A stretch of 41,765 nucleotides of DNA. Origin: Microbacterium sp. A20 (GTDB taxonomy: Bacteria; Actinomycetota; Actinomycetes; Actinomycetales; Microbacteriaceae). The position numbers and the translations under genes are program-made. A model generated the notes under the pieces. That model did not search any database. It was not told where the DNA came from and worked only from the letters and a program-made list of their open reading frames with translations. This document shows positions 23,375 through 32,112 of the stretch, piece by piece; the stretch's first letter is position 1, and each line of letters begins with the position of its first letter. The DNA lies in the NCBI RefSeq assembly GCF_004794515.1, contig NZ_SSDF01000031.1:1-41765 (forward strand). The letters run 5' to 3'.

Positions 23375-24423
23375 TGAAGATCGTCGACTGCGTCTCCGAA
23401 GCGATCAGCAACGCCTTCGCCCGACCCCTTCAGACAGCGCTGATCGCCGTGCTCTCGGCAGCGCTGGCATTCGCGGCATTCATCCTCCCGTGGGCGACTG
23501 TCTCGCAGGCGCACGCGATGCTTGAGCAGGACATCGCCGAGGGGCGATCGATCATCGTGGTCGGCAGCAGTGGAGGACGAATCTCCACGGAGCGCTGCGA
23601 CCTGCTCCGTTCGGTTGTGGGAGTCACCACCGCCGGTGCCATCCTGCGACCGGTGGAGTTGAGATCCACCGGCGGAAGACCGATCTCCGCTGTGCTGGTC
23701 ACTCCCGGGTTGCCGGCTCTGCAATGGCCGGAACTCCCAGACCTCGCCCCAGGAACCGTCGTCGTGCCTTCGACCGAGAACGCTCTTGCAAGCGGCGTCC
23801 CCACCCCGGCGATGATCGACGGCACCGAGCGTCAACTCACAGCCGGGGGCACCGCCATCTCGGCAGGACGCATCTCCAGCCTCCATGCGAAGGTGATGAT
23901 CCCGTCATCGACCCAAAGCGTGGCCACCGAATGTTACGTCGAGGCGACTCCAGGGGCCGAAGCAGGGATCACCTCGGTAGCCGCAGCATGGTTCCCGGCC
24001 ACAGAGGGTGCCCGCACCATCCCGCTGGTGCCGGGGAAACCTGCTGGAGCGACAAGCCAAGAGCACCTCTCCTCCAGCCCTCAACTCTGGGTGATCCTCT
24101 GCGCCATCGGCACCATCGTGTTCGCTGTCGGATCGTCCGTCTGGAGCCGGCGCCATGACTTCGCCGTCTACCAACAACTCGGACTCTCACACCGAGGGTC
24201 GCTGGTGATGACTCTGGTCGAGTCCACGATCACGGTCTACATCCCTGCCGCAGGGGGAGTACTCGCGGCCGTGGCTGTCGCCAGCCTCGGCGACGTGCGC
24301 ACGGAGGCGCTCGAGTTCGCCAGCACCTCTGCGGCGATGTTCATGGTGGGTATCACAATCGTTCCGATCGTTGCGACCTTCATCTGCCTCTCCGTCGGCC
24401 GTTCGAGCGCCGGGAAACTCTGA
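23374..24423 (+). CDS. FtsX/MacB-like ABC permease
   Basis: 349 residues: one N-terminal span (ALIAVLSAALAFAAFILPW), an extracellular domain of about 200 residues (~45-235), then three C-terminal spans containing SSVWSRRHDFAVYQQLGLSHRGSL, the FtsX-type coupling region, and YIPAAGGVLAAVAVASL. This is the MacB/FtsX four-span layout at near half the size of full MacB. It forms the transporter with the upstream ATPase and HlyD-like partner. The stop TGA overlaps a CTG that opens the next coding frame. Confidence 0.88.
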   Translation: MKIVDCVSEAISNAFARPLQTALIAVLSAALAFAAFILPWATVSQAHAMLEQDIAEGRSIIVVGSSGGRISTERCDLLRSVVGVTTAGAILRPVELRSTGGRPISAVLVTPGLPALQWPELPDLAPGTVVVPSTENALASGVPTPAMIDGTERQLTAGGTAISAGRISSLHAKVMIPSSTQSVATECYVEATPGAEAGITSVAAAWFPATEGARTIPLVPGKPAGATSQEHLSSSPQLWVILCAIGTIVFAVGSSVWSRRHDFAVYQQLGLSHRGSLVMTLVESTITVYIPAAGGVLAAVAVASLGDVRTEALEFASTSAAMFMVGITIVPIVATFICLSVGRSSAGKL

Positions 24424-24677
24424 ACACTCCACACGAAGATCAGTGCCGGCCGTGGCTATACGGCTTCGTCGAACTCCTCACCGGCTCCGAGGGCGTCGCC
24501 GACAGCGGGCTGCACGCTGCCGCCGCCCTCCTAGACTCGGCGAACGTCTCCGCGCAGAAGTTCTCCGGGCTCGGGTTCGTTCCGACCGTGGTCGTACGCC
24601 TTGGTGAGCGCACCCGACGAGCGACTCTCGTGCAACTTCGGCGCGTCCTACGGGTCGGCTCACATCCTCTCCCGTAG
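24420..24677 (+). CDS. Small protein with apparent CTG start, between the two ABC modules
   Basis: From CTG 24420, which overlaps the permease stop as CTGA, 85 sense codons run to TAG 24675-24677. GC at third positions is very high and the protein looks folded and basic (CRPWLYGFVELLTGSEGVA, then LGFVPTVVVRLGERTRRATLVQLRRVL). There is no ATG, GTG or TTG before the late GTG in 'VPTVVVR', so start prediction programs miss it. Two previous genes in this operon begin with TTG in the same TTGA arrangement, so a coupled CTG start is credible. Alternatives: a degraded remnant, or a frameshift from an upstream gene. No family recognised. Confidence 0.55.
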   Translation: MNTPHEDQCRPWLYGFVELLTGSEGVADSGLHAAAALLDSANVSAQKFSGLGFVPTVVVRLGERTRRATLVQLRRVLRVGSHPLP

Positions 24678-24698
24678 CGACCTGCGAGGATGATTCGC

Positions 24699-25328
24699 AT
24701 GATCGAGGTGGATGAGGTCACGGTGTCCGCTGGCGAGGTGACGCTTCTGCGTCCCGTGACGATGACGGCCACGCGGGGTGAAGCCGTGGTGATCCGCGGC
24801 AGGAACGGCACCGGCAAGTCCACCCTGCTCCGGGTGCTCGCCGGCACCCAGAAGCCGTCGAGTGGGATGGTTCGGATCGCCGGAGAAGCGGTGGCTCCGC
24901 GTGACCGGGCTTTCCGGCGCCGCGTCGCCACCATGATCGGCCTGCCCCCGATGGCTCCGGACCTCACAGTGTCCGATCACGTCCTGCTGGTCGCGACGAC
25001 CTGGGTGGACGATCCGGATGCGGCGACCGCGCTCGCCCGTCGTGTCCTCGCCGAGTTGGACTTGACCGCCTTCGGGCAGCGGTTCCCGCACGAGCTGTCG
25101 TCGGGCCAGATCCAGCTGTTTGGCATCGCCCTGGCGCTCGCTCGGCCGTTCGACGTGCTGATCCTCGACGAGCCGGAGCAGCGTCTGGACCCGGAGCATG
25201 TCGAATCGGTGATCCGGGTGCTTCGCGCGCGACGCGACGAGGGCGCGGCAGTCATCGTCGCCACCCACAGCCCGCTCCTCGCCGACGGACTCGCCGACCG
25301 CGCGCTCTGGTTGGATGCCGCGGCATGA
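24699..25328 (+). CDS. ABC transporter ATPase, partner of DUF6297 permease
   Basis: 209 residues from ATG 24699 (CGAGGA upstream at eight bases; ATG 24690 also in frame). Walker A GRNGTGKST (34-42), a variant signature LSSGQIQL, Walker B LILDEPEQRLD and H-loop ATHS are present. The second Gly of the LSGG core is kept but Ser replaces the first. It is of the simple bacteriocin/drug-export type, and overlaps the downstream permease as ATGA. Together they form a second transporter in the same operon as the peptide gene, possibly for self-immunity. Confidence 0.88.
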   Translation: MIEVDEVTVSAGEVTLLRPVTMTATRGEAVVIRGRNGTGKSTLLRVLAGTQKPSSGMVRIAGEAVAPRDRAFRRRVATMIGLPPMAPDLTVSDHVLLVATTWVDDPDAATALARRVLAELDLTAFGQRFPHELSSGQIQLFGIALALARPFDVLILDEPEQRLDPEHVESVIRVLRARRDEGAAVIVATHSPLLADGLADRALWLDAAA

Positions 25329-26827
25329 CACGTCGTGCGTCCGCGGCCATCCGGATCTGGCATGCCAGGAACACCCGCACGAGCGGCGACCGGGGCTATG
25401 CGGTCTACCTGTTCCTGATGGTCGCACTGGTAGCTGTGGCGCCGGTCGTACGAGCCGCCTGGCTGACGGTGGCGAGTACGGAGGGCATCTCGCTCCTCTC
25501 CTCGCCCACCTCGAGGGAGATCACCGTCCTCGTCGCCGCGGGGCTGTGGGCGGGCGCGCTACTGCTCGGTCGCGACCGCGGTCCTGCCCTGTATCCCCCG
25601 TTCCTGACTCATGCCCTCGCCACGAGCGAACTGGCCGGATCCGACGCATTCCGGCGCCCGATGCTGCGCGCCGGTTCACTCGTGTCCGCGGCGACCGCCG
25701 CGATCGCCGCGCTGATCGGTGCGGCGCTGGCATCGAGCGGGACCATGGCTCCCCTCGCCGCGGTCGCCTTCGTCGCCGTCGGCGCACTCGTCGGCGTGAT
25801 CACCACCGTCGCCTGGCTCGCCGGCCAGGTGCTCCCCCATGCTGCGGTGGCGCTCGCCCTCGGCGTCTTCGCGCTGGGGGTGATCACCGCTTCCGTCCCC
25901 GCGATGCTGGCGTTCACGCCCTGGGGGTGGGTCGGACTCGCCTATCCGGGCATCGGATCGCCGCACTCACCCGCCGCGTTGATCGCGCTGATCGCGCTGA
26001 GTGCGATGCTCGTGATCTCGACGCCGATGCTGATGAACCGGCTCGGCCTCGCCGAGCTGATGGTCCAGGCCGCGCGGTGGGACTCCGCGACCGCACACGC
26101 GACGGGCATGGAGTTCAGCGCTGCCGCGACGATCTACCGGCAGCGACCTCAGCTCGGTCGCCGCTTCCGCGCCGTCCGACCGCTCCGACGACACGAGGTG
26201 ACCTTCTTGGTCCGCGATGCGATCGGAGCGGTCCGAACCCCCGGCCGCCTCGCCGTCGGTGTCCTCGCTCTCGCCGCAGCTGGCGCGCTGACCGCACTCG
26301 CGTTCTCCCCGGCCTCCCCCGGCTGGGCGCTGGGTGCAGCGGCCGGACTGATCCTGTTCGCCGGACTCGGACCCCTCACCGACGGCATCCGGCACGCCGC
26401 GAGCATCGCGTCCGATATCCCGCTCTACGGGATCAGCGACGAGCAGCTGCTCGCCAGGCACGCGCTCTTCCCGCTGGCCGTGCTGATCATCGTGCTGCTC
26501 GCGGCGTCCGTCATGTGCGCGGCCGCGGCGGGGCTCGCGGCGGCAGGACCGATCACGGGTTCGATCGCGCTCGGGCTGCTCACCCTCGTCGCCCGAATCA
26601 GCGACGCGATGAAGGGTCCGCTGCCACCCGCGCTGCTCACCCCGATCCCGTCGCCGATGGGCGACCTCGGCGCCGCCGTGCGACTGGCCTGGTCCATCGA
26701 CGGCCTGCTTCTCGCCGCATTCGCCGGCGCCGCAGCCACACTCGTCTTCGAATCTCCCCTCCTGCTCCTCGGCGCCGCCGTCGTCCTCGTCGGCATCGGC
26801 CTCCACCGCTGGCGACACCGCGCGTAG
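25325..26827 (+). CDS. DUF6297-family ABC permease
   Basis: 500 residues and about ten to twelve spans, starting at the ATG that overlaps the ATPase stop. It begins with RRASAAIRIWHARNTR and continues with paired hydrophobic hairpins; a cytosolic loop in the middle (YRQRPQLGRRFRAVRPLRRHEVTFLVRDA, broken by a turn) likely contacts the ATPase. The arrangement agrees with actinobacterial DUF6297 proteins, which sit beside ABC ATPases in peptide-export or immunity loci. Third-position GC is higher than in the peptide genes upstream, so this pair may be older chromosomal stock. A weak 6-bp hairpin (26839-26858) follows. Confidence 0.8.
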   Translation: MTRRASAAIRIWHARNTRTSGDRGYAVYLFLMVALVAVAPVVRAAWLTVASTEGISLLSSPTSREITVLVAAGLWAGALLLGRDRGPALYPPFLTHALATSELAGSDAFRRPMLRAGSLVSAATAAIAALIGAALASSGTMAPLAAVAFVAVGALVGVITTVAWLAGQVLPHAAVALALGVFALGVITASVPAMLAFTPWGWVGLAYPGIGSPHSPAALIALIALSAMLVISTPMLMNRLGLAELMVQAARWDSATAHATGMEFSAAATIYRQRPQLGRRFRAVRPLRRHEVTFLVRDAIGAVRTPGRLAVGVLALAAAGALTALAFSPASPGWALGAAAGLILFAGLGPLTDGIRHAASIASDIPLYGISDEQLLARHALFPLAVLIIVLLAASVMCAAAAGLAAAGPITGSIALGLLTLVARISDAMKGPLPPALLTPIPSPMGDLGAAVRLAWSIDGLLLAAFAGAAATLVFESPLLLLGAAVVLVGIGLHRWRHRA

Positions 26828-26864
26828 CCCGGAACGGTGTCGGCGGCGACGAGCCGACCCCGCT

Positions 26865-27516
26865 TCAGTCGACTCCTGGGACGGCTGAACGGGGGTCGAT
26901 CCCCGCGAACGCCAGCGCGATCACCATGCCGGCCAGTTCCTCGATCTGACGCGCGCGGTGCAGTCCGCCGACGGTGTGTGGGGTTGCTCCAACGGACCGG
27001 ACGAGGCGGCCCACGGTATCGAGCGCGAGATCGTCGTCGCCGGCCAGCGCCACGACATCTTGCGCCGTTGCTGCTTCCCACCGATCAGCCGGGTGCACGT
27101 TGAACGCCTTCACGACGCGAGCTCCCGGAGCACGCTGTGCGATGTGTTCGGCTGCCGATCCGCGGTCGAGGAGGTGACGTCCGACGCCGTGCTCGACCGG
27201 GTTCGTCGGATCGATCACGACCTTGCCCGCCAGGGCGCCGTGCACAGCTCCGGTGCGCGCGATCACATCGTCGATGCTCCGCCAGGGCACAGCAAGAAGG
27301 ACGACGTCAGCCGCCTGGATCGCGTCAGAGGGCGCCACCACGGTCGCCCCTTGACCGATCTGATCAGCGAGGCGCCGGGCGCTGCCGCTCGATCGTTCGC
27401 CGATGATGATCTGGTGCCCCGCGTCAGCCCACCTGGAGCCGAGGGCGCGCGACGTTGCCTGCGCCGATGAGCGCGATACGGAGAGAGGAGGAGTCAACGG
27501 GGGTCGTAGCTGTCAT
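26865..27516 (-). pseudogene. NADPH-dependent F420 reductase-like gene with a frameshift near its start
   Basis: The ATG at 27516 opens MTATTPVDSSSLRIALIGAGNVAR, the Rossmann GxGxxx motif, but that frame soon ends. The family continuation (ALGSRWADAGHQIIIGERS, VVLLAVPW, GKVVIDPTNP, RVVKAFN) is in the frame that stops at 26865. The break is in a GCGCGCG run (27445-27451). One more CG unit would restore GNVARALGSR, giving about 217 residues of the COG2085/NPR type. These enzymes pass hydride between NADPH and F420 or a related flavin. It could be real decay or a sequence error. TACGGT lies six bases before the ATG, so the transcript is leaderless and divergent from the HxlR gene. Confidence 0.75.
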
Positions 27517-27538
27517 GTCTCGACCGTACGCAGGCCCC

Positions 27539-27558
27539 TACGCACCGGACGGTGCGTA
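27539..27558. promoter_or_regulatory. Probable HxlR operator
   Basis: A perfect dyad TACGCACC-GGAC-GGTGCGTA lies in the 63-bp space between the divergent reductase-like gene and hxlR. It is 21 bp before the regulator ATG and overlaps likely promoter elements of both genes. Confidence 0.7.
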
Positions 27559-27579
27559 CCGATCGGAGACAATAGAGGG

Positions 27580-27966
27580 ATGTTCGAGAGAACCGGAGAC
27601 GTCGATGAGCGCGTGGCGGATTGCCGCGTGCGTGCGGCGACCGATGTCCTCAGCCACCGCTGGGACGGCGTCGTCCTCGCCGCTCTCGGCGCAGGACCTC
27701 GTCGTCGCGTGGAGCTTCTTGCGGCCATCGGGCAGATCAAGGACAAGCCTCTGACCGAAGCGCTCTCCCGCCTGATGACCGCGAACCTCGTCGCACGTCG
27801 GCACGACGCGGGGTCTTCGCCGATCAATCGCTACGAGCTCACTCCCCTGGGCCGCAGCTTCCACGACGGGCCGCTGCAGACGCTGGCCGCCTGGGCTGAG
27901 CAACACGGTGAGCAGCTCCTCGACACCAGCGCCTGCCCGACCGAACCGGAGACTACGGCGCTGTAG
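27580..27966 (+). CDS. HxlR-family transcriptional regulator
   Basis: 128 residues from ATG 27580 (GACAAT six bases upstream, likely leaderless). The winged helix shows the HxlR pattern: CRVRAATDVLSHRWDGVVLAAL, RRRVELLAAIGQIKDKPLTEALSRL, NRYELTPLGRS. A Cys16 near the start corresponds to the redox Cys of some HxlR proteins. It probably represses itself and the divergent oxidoreductase-like gene through the dyad at 27539-27558, responding to electrophile or oxidant stress (inferred from the family). Confidence 0.9.
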   Translation: MFERTGDVDERVADCRVRAATDVLSHRWDGVVLAALGAGPRRRVELLAAIGQIKDKPLTEALSRLMTANLVARRHDAGSSPINRYELTPLGRSFHDGPLQTLAAWAEQHGEQLLDTSACPTEPETTAL

Positions 27967-28066
27967 CCCGCAACGGTGACTCATGAGGGTCAGCCGCGGC
28001 GAGGATGCCGTGGTCCCAAGACGACGGCATGCCGAAGGCTGGCGGAAGTGCAGATCGCCGCTCGCC

Positions 28067-28522
28067 TCACGCTCGGACGCGAAAGTATCGACTGATCCAG
28101 AGGCCGGGAACCGGCTCAGCATCCGACTGGTGCACGAAGCCGAGGGACTCGTACAGCGCTCGGGCCGTCGCATTGTCGCGCCCGGTCGCGACGACCGTCT
28201 GGGGCGCAAGCGACATGACCTCCATCACCAACGCAGTGCCGAGGCCCTGTCGGTGATGGGCGGGGCCGACCATGAGACGGTCGAGGTCGGCGACGTCATT
28301 CTCCATCGCGTATCCCGCTGCCGCCGCGATCTGATGGTTCTCGTCGATAATGACGAGCCAGTCCAGGCCGGACGACAGCAAGTCGGACTCCGTCTCGTGG
28401 AGCGGCGGAATGCGGTCATCACCGATCAGCTGGGCCTCGACGGCATACGCCGCGTGCTGAAGCTCAAGGAGGTGCGATGCGTGAACACGCACTTCATCTG
28501 GGGTGAATCGACGCGTCCGCAT
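28067..28522 (-). CDS. GNAT-family N-acetyltransferase
   Basis: 151 residues from ATG 28522, preceded by GAGGGG at eight bases; the GTG at 28543 is an alternative. The GNAT core is clear: LDRLMVGPAHHRQGLGTALVMEVM with the Q/R-x-x-G-x-G/A acetyl-CoA loop, then ATGRDNATARALYESLGFV. Substrate cannot be told. It sits alone between HxlR and comEA. Confidence 0.88.
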   Translation of the reverse strand: MRTRRFTPDEVRVHASHLLELQHAAYAVEAQLIGDDRIPPLHETESDLLSSGLDWLVIIDENHQIAAAAGYAMENDVADLDRLMVGPAHHRQGLGTALVMEVMSLAPQTVVATGRDNATARALYESLGFVHQSDAEPVPGLWISRYFRVRA

Positions 28523-28705
28523 GGTCGGTCCCCTCACGTTCACATGGTGGAGCCGGTACGACCATTCCGGACGGCCTTCCTCATACCGCTCCTCGCTTGG
28601 ATCCTCATCGCTGCTCAGCGACCGAAGGCGCGACCGAGAAGGGGACGAATCGCGCTTCGATGTTCGAAGAATACTGAAGGACCGTGTTCGCTAGCGAGCG
28701 CGTCG

Positions 28706-29302
28706 TCACACCCGTACCCCATCGCGCAGGCCGGCGAGCAGCTTCTCACCGATACCGGGCACGGCGAGCAGGTCGTCGACGGAGCCGAAGCGCCCGTTCT
28801 CATCGCGCCAGGCGATGATGCGTTCGGCCAGTGCCGGACCGATGCGCGGCAACGTCTCCAGAGCGGCCTGATCGGCGGTATTGAGGTCGACGCGGTCGTC
28901 TCCCGGCGGTCCCGCTCCCGGCGCAGCGGCCGCCGACCCCGCGGTCGGAACGACGATCTGCTCGCCGTCTTCCAGCAGCCTCGCGAGATTGACCGCCGCC
29001 AAGTCAGCATCGTCGTTCGCGCCACCCGCCGCCGCCAATGCGTCGACCAGACGTGCGTCCAGGTCCAGCACGTAGATGCCGGGGTGGGCGACCGCCCCCA
29101 GAACGTGCACGTACAGCTCCCCGGAACCACCGGCGGTCGACGTCTCATCCGGCAACGGCACGGATGCGGTCGGGGATGCCTGGCCGCGCAGAAGACCGAG
29201 GCCGACGGCAGCAGACAGCACGACGAGCGCGAGAACGACCCCGGCTCCGATGCTCAGGCGCAGTCGACGCCGTGGCGGGGGTGGTGCCTGCGGGGATGCC
29301 AT
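28706..29302 (-). CDS. comEA: ComEA, DNA-binding competence protein
   Basis: 198 residues: one span (18-37), an SLBB domain (61-118; ELYVHVLGAVAHPGIYVLD) and the C-terminal helix-hairpin-helix pair (137-197; RVDLNTADQAALETLPRIG, then DDLLAVPGIGEKLLAGL). It is the membrane-bound receptor that hands double-stranded DNA to ComEC. In related genomes comEC follows directly; here comEC starts 10.2 kb away and is truncated, so uptake by this route is probably dead. The ATG at 29302 is downstream of leuS, separated by a strong terminator. Confidence 0.93.
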   Translation of the reverse strand: MASPQAPPPPRRRLRLSIGAGVVLALVVLSAAVGLGLLRGQASPTASVPLPDETSTAGGSGELYVHVLGAVAHPGIYVLDLDARLVDALAAAGGANDDADLAAVNLARLLEDGEQIVVPTAGSAAAAPGAGPPGDDRVDLNTADQAALETLPRIGPALAERIIAWRDENGRFGSVDDLLAVPGIGEKLLAGLRDGVRV

Positions 29303-29440
29303 CCAGCCAAGCTAGGCGCGGGAAACGGACTCCCCGGGCACCGAAGACCCGAGTCGTGGACAACCGCTACCCCCGTGCAGGTGGTGCAGAGCGGCCGGCC
29401 CGGGCATTTCCGCAGCACGGCCGACAGGGATGACGGCGAC

Positions 29441-29476
29441 GGCCCCTGACGCTCACCGAAGCGAGCACCAGGGGCC
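29441..29476 (-). terminator. leuS terminator
   Basis: A 14-bp stem with a two-base internal bulge (GGCCCCTG..GCTC with GAGC..CAGGGGCC) and 8-nt loop lies 25 bp past the leuS stop. Confidence 0.75.
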
Positions 29477-29501
29477 GAAAGTCATCCGCGGCGAGAGGAG
29501 A

Positions 29502-32093
29502 TCAGCCCTTCACGACGATGCTGACGATCTTCGGCGCCCGCACGACGACCTTCACGATCTCGCGATCGCCGATCGAACGGATCACCCGCTCGTCGGCACG
29601 AGCCAGGGCTTCGAGCTCGGACTCGCCGATGCGCGCCGAGACCTCGAGCTGTGCACGGACCTTGCCGCCCACCTGCACGACGGCGGTGACCGTGTCCTCG
29701 ACCAGCAGCGCGGGATCGGCGGACCTCCACGTCACGAGGCCGACGGAGGGCTCGTGACCGAGCATCTCCCACATCTCCTCCGCGGTGTGCGGTGCGATCA
29801 GGTCGAGCATCACGGCAATCGTCTCGGAGGCCTCGCGCACCGCCGGGTCCGCAGCGCCGGCGTCGCCGTCGATCGTCTTACGGGTGACGTTCACGAGTTC
29901 CATCAGGCGAGCGACGAGCACGTTGAACTTCGTCTGCTCGACCAGAGCGGGAGCCTCCGCGAGCAGCTTGTGCGTCGCGCGACGCAGTGCCGCATCGCCG
30001 CCGTCGAAGACCACGTCCACGGGGCTCGAGACCTCGCCGGCGACGCGCATGGCCCGCGCCAGGAACTTCTGAGCGCCGGTCGTGGAGACGTCGGCCCAGT
30101 CCTTGTCGTCCTCGACCGGACCGGCGAACGCCAGCCCGACCCGGAGCGCGTCGGCGCCGTGGGCATCGAGCTCGTCCTGGAAGAGCACCAGGTTGCCCTT
30201 GCTCTTCGACATCTTGGTGCCGTTGAGGATGACCATGCCCTGGTTGATCAGGTTCGAGAACGGCTCCGTGAAGTCGATCAGGCCCATGTCGAACAGCACC
30301 TTGGTGATGAAGCGCGCGTACAGCAGGTGCAGGATCGCGTGCTCGACGCCGCCGATGTAGGAGTCCACCGGAGCCCAGCGAGCCGCCTGAGCGGGATCGA
30401 ACGCCACGGTGTCGCTGTTCGGCGACAGGAACCGCAGGAAGTACCACGAGCTGTCCACGAACGTGTCCATGGTGTCGGGATCGCGCAGCACCGGGTCACC
30501 CGTCGCCGGATCGGTCGTGCGCACCCAGCTCTCGGCACCGCCCAGCGGCGACGTGCCCTTGGGCTTGAGGTCGAGTCCCTCGACGCTCGGCAGCTTCACG
30601 GGGAGCTTGTCCTCGGGGACCGGGATGATGCTGCCGTCCTCGGCGTGCAGCATCGGGATCGGCGTGCCCCAGAACCGCTGGCGCGAGATCAGCCAGTCGC
30701 GCAGCCGGTAGTTCTTCGCGGCACGGCCGGTTCCGGTGGACTCCAGCTGCTCGATCGCGCGGGCGATCGCGTTGCGCTTGGAGAGACCGTTCAACGCACC
30801 GGAGTTGATCATGCGACCATCGCCGGTCAACGCGATGCCGGTCGATGCCGGGTTCTGCTCCTCGAGCGCGGCGCCGGTGTCGATCGGCACGCCCTCCTCG
30901 TCGACCTCTATCACGGGCATCGCGCCGGTGACGGGAGCGGTCGTGTCGACGACGACCTTGACCGGCAGGTCGAACGCGCGGGCGAAGTCCAGGTCGCGCT
31001 GATCATGCGCCGGGACGGCCATGACTGCACCGTGACCGTAGTCCGCCAGCACGTAGTCGGCCGCCCACACGGGCAGCTTCTCGCCGTTGACCGGGTTGAT
31101 CGCGTAGCGCTCGAGAAAGACACCGGTCTTCGGGCGGTCCGTGGACTGCCGGTCGATGTCGGTCTCCTTCTGCACCTGCTCCAGGTACGTCTGGAAGCGC
31201 TGGCGCACCTCGTCGGGCGCCTCGGCCGCGAGTTCGGATGCCAGGTCGGAGTCCGGGGCGACGACGAAGAACGTGGCGCCGTGCAGCGTGTCAGGGCGCG
31301 TCGAGAAGACCGTCACCGGCTCCGGGCGACCCTCGATCACGAAGTCGACGTCCGCGCCGATCGAGCGGCCGATCCAGTTGCGCTGCATCTGCAGCACCTT
31401 GTGCGGCCAGAAGCCCTCGAGCTGGTTCAGGTCGTCGAGCAGTCGATCGGCGTAGTCCGTGATGCGGAAGTACCACTGTGTGAGCTTCTTCTTGATGACC
31501 TCGGCACCACAGCGCTCGCAGCGACCGTCGACGACCTGCTCGTTGGCGAGCACCGTCTGGTCGTTGGGGCACCAGTTGACCGGGCTCTTCTTGCGGTACG
31601 CCAGACCGCGCTCGTGCATCTTCAGGAACAGCCACTGGTTCCAGCGGTAGTACTCGGGGTCGGACGTGTGCAGCACGCGGGTCCAGTCGAACGAGACTCC
31701 GTACGCCTGGAACCCCTCCTTCTGCTGCGCGATGTTCTGGTAAGTCCACTCGCGGGGGTCGGCCCCACGGCGGATCGCCGCGTTCTCGGCGGGCAGACCG
31801 AAGGAGTCCCAGCCGATCGGGTTCAGCACGTTGTGCCCGCGGTGGCGCCAGAAACGGGCCACGATGTCGGAGTAGAGGTAATTCTCCGCGTGCCCCATGT
31901 GCAGGTCGCCCGAGGGGTAGGGGAACATCGCGAGGACGTATCGCCGCGGCCGGGTGTCCTCGTCGCCGCCGGTGAGGAACGTACCGTTCTCCGCCCAGTA
32001 CTTCTGCCACTTCGTCTGGATGGCGTGCGCCGACGGGGCCTCGTCGTCGGCGGGAGCGGTGGACAGGTTCTCAGACAACGAACGCACGACCAA
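29502..32093 (-). CDS. leuS: Leucyl-tRNA synthetase
   Basis: 863 residues, usual bacterial length. Class I signatures: [11 protein letters not shown] (HMGH at 65-68) and KMSKS near 627-631; the CP1 editing domain ([16 protein letters not shown], then [27 protein letters not shown]) is intact. A four-Cys zinc-like knuckle lies around CPNDQTV/CERCG. The frame opens at TTG 32093; GTG 32087 is close to a TCAGAT box, so the exact start is uncertain by two codons. Essential cytosolic enzyme. No T-box leader is visible. Confidence 0.97.
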   Translation of the reverse strand: MVVRSLSENLSTAPADDEAPSAHAIQTKWQKYWAENGTFLTGGDEDTRPRRYVLAMFPYPSGDLHMGHAENYLYSDIVARFWRHRGHNVLNPIGWDSFGLPAENAAIRRGADPREWTYQNIAQQKEGFQAYGVSFDWTRVLHTSDPEYYRWNQWLFLKMHERGLAYRKKSPVNWCPNDQTVLANEQVVDGRCERCGAEVIKKKLTQWYFRITDYADRLLDDLNQLEGFWPHKVLQMQRNWIGRSIGADVDFVIEGRPEPVTVFSTRPDTLHGATFFVVAPDSDLASELAAEAPDEVRQRFQTYLEQVQKETDIDRQSTDRPKTGVFLERYAINPVNGEKLPVWAADYVLADYGHGAVMAVPAHDQRDLDFARAFDLPVKVVVDTTAPVTGAMPVIEVDEEGVPIDTGAALEEQNPASTGIALTGDGRMINSGALNGLSKRNAIARAIEQLESTGTGRAAKNYRLRDWLISRQRFWGTPIPMLHAEDGSIIPVPEDKLPVKLPSVEGLDLKPKGTSPLGGAESWVRTTDPATGDPVLRDPDTMDTFVDSSWYFLRFLSPNSDTVAFDPAQAARWAPVDSYIGGVEHAILHLLYARFITKVLFDMGLIDFTEPFSNLINQGMVILNGTKMSKSKGNLVLFQDELDAHGADALRVGLAFAGPVEDDKDWADVSTTGAQKFLARAMRVAGEVSSPVDVVFDGGDAALRRATHKLLAEAPALVEQTKFNVLVARLMELVNVTRKTIDGDAGAADPAVREASETIAVMLDLIAPHTAEEMWEMLGHEPSVGLVTWRSADPALLVEDTVTAVVQVGGKVRAQLEVSARIGESELEALARADERVIRSIGDREIVKVVVRAPKIVSIVVKG

Positions 32094-32112
32094 TCTGAAG
32101 GAAAAAGCGGGA

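Noticed and set aside
25315..26949. 544-residue Arg-rich frame over the DUF6297 gene
   Set aside because: Arg/Pro-rich shadow in an alternative frame of a gene with clear membrane spans and start overlap.
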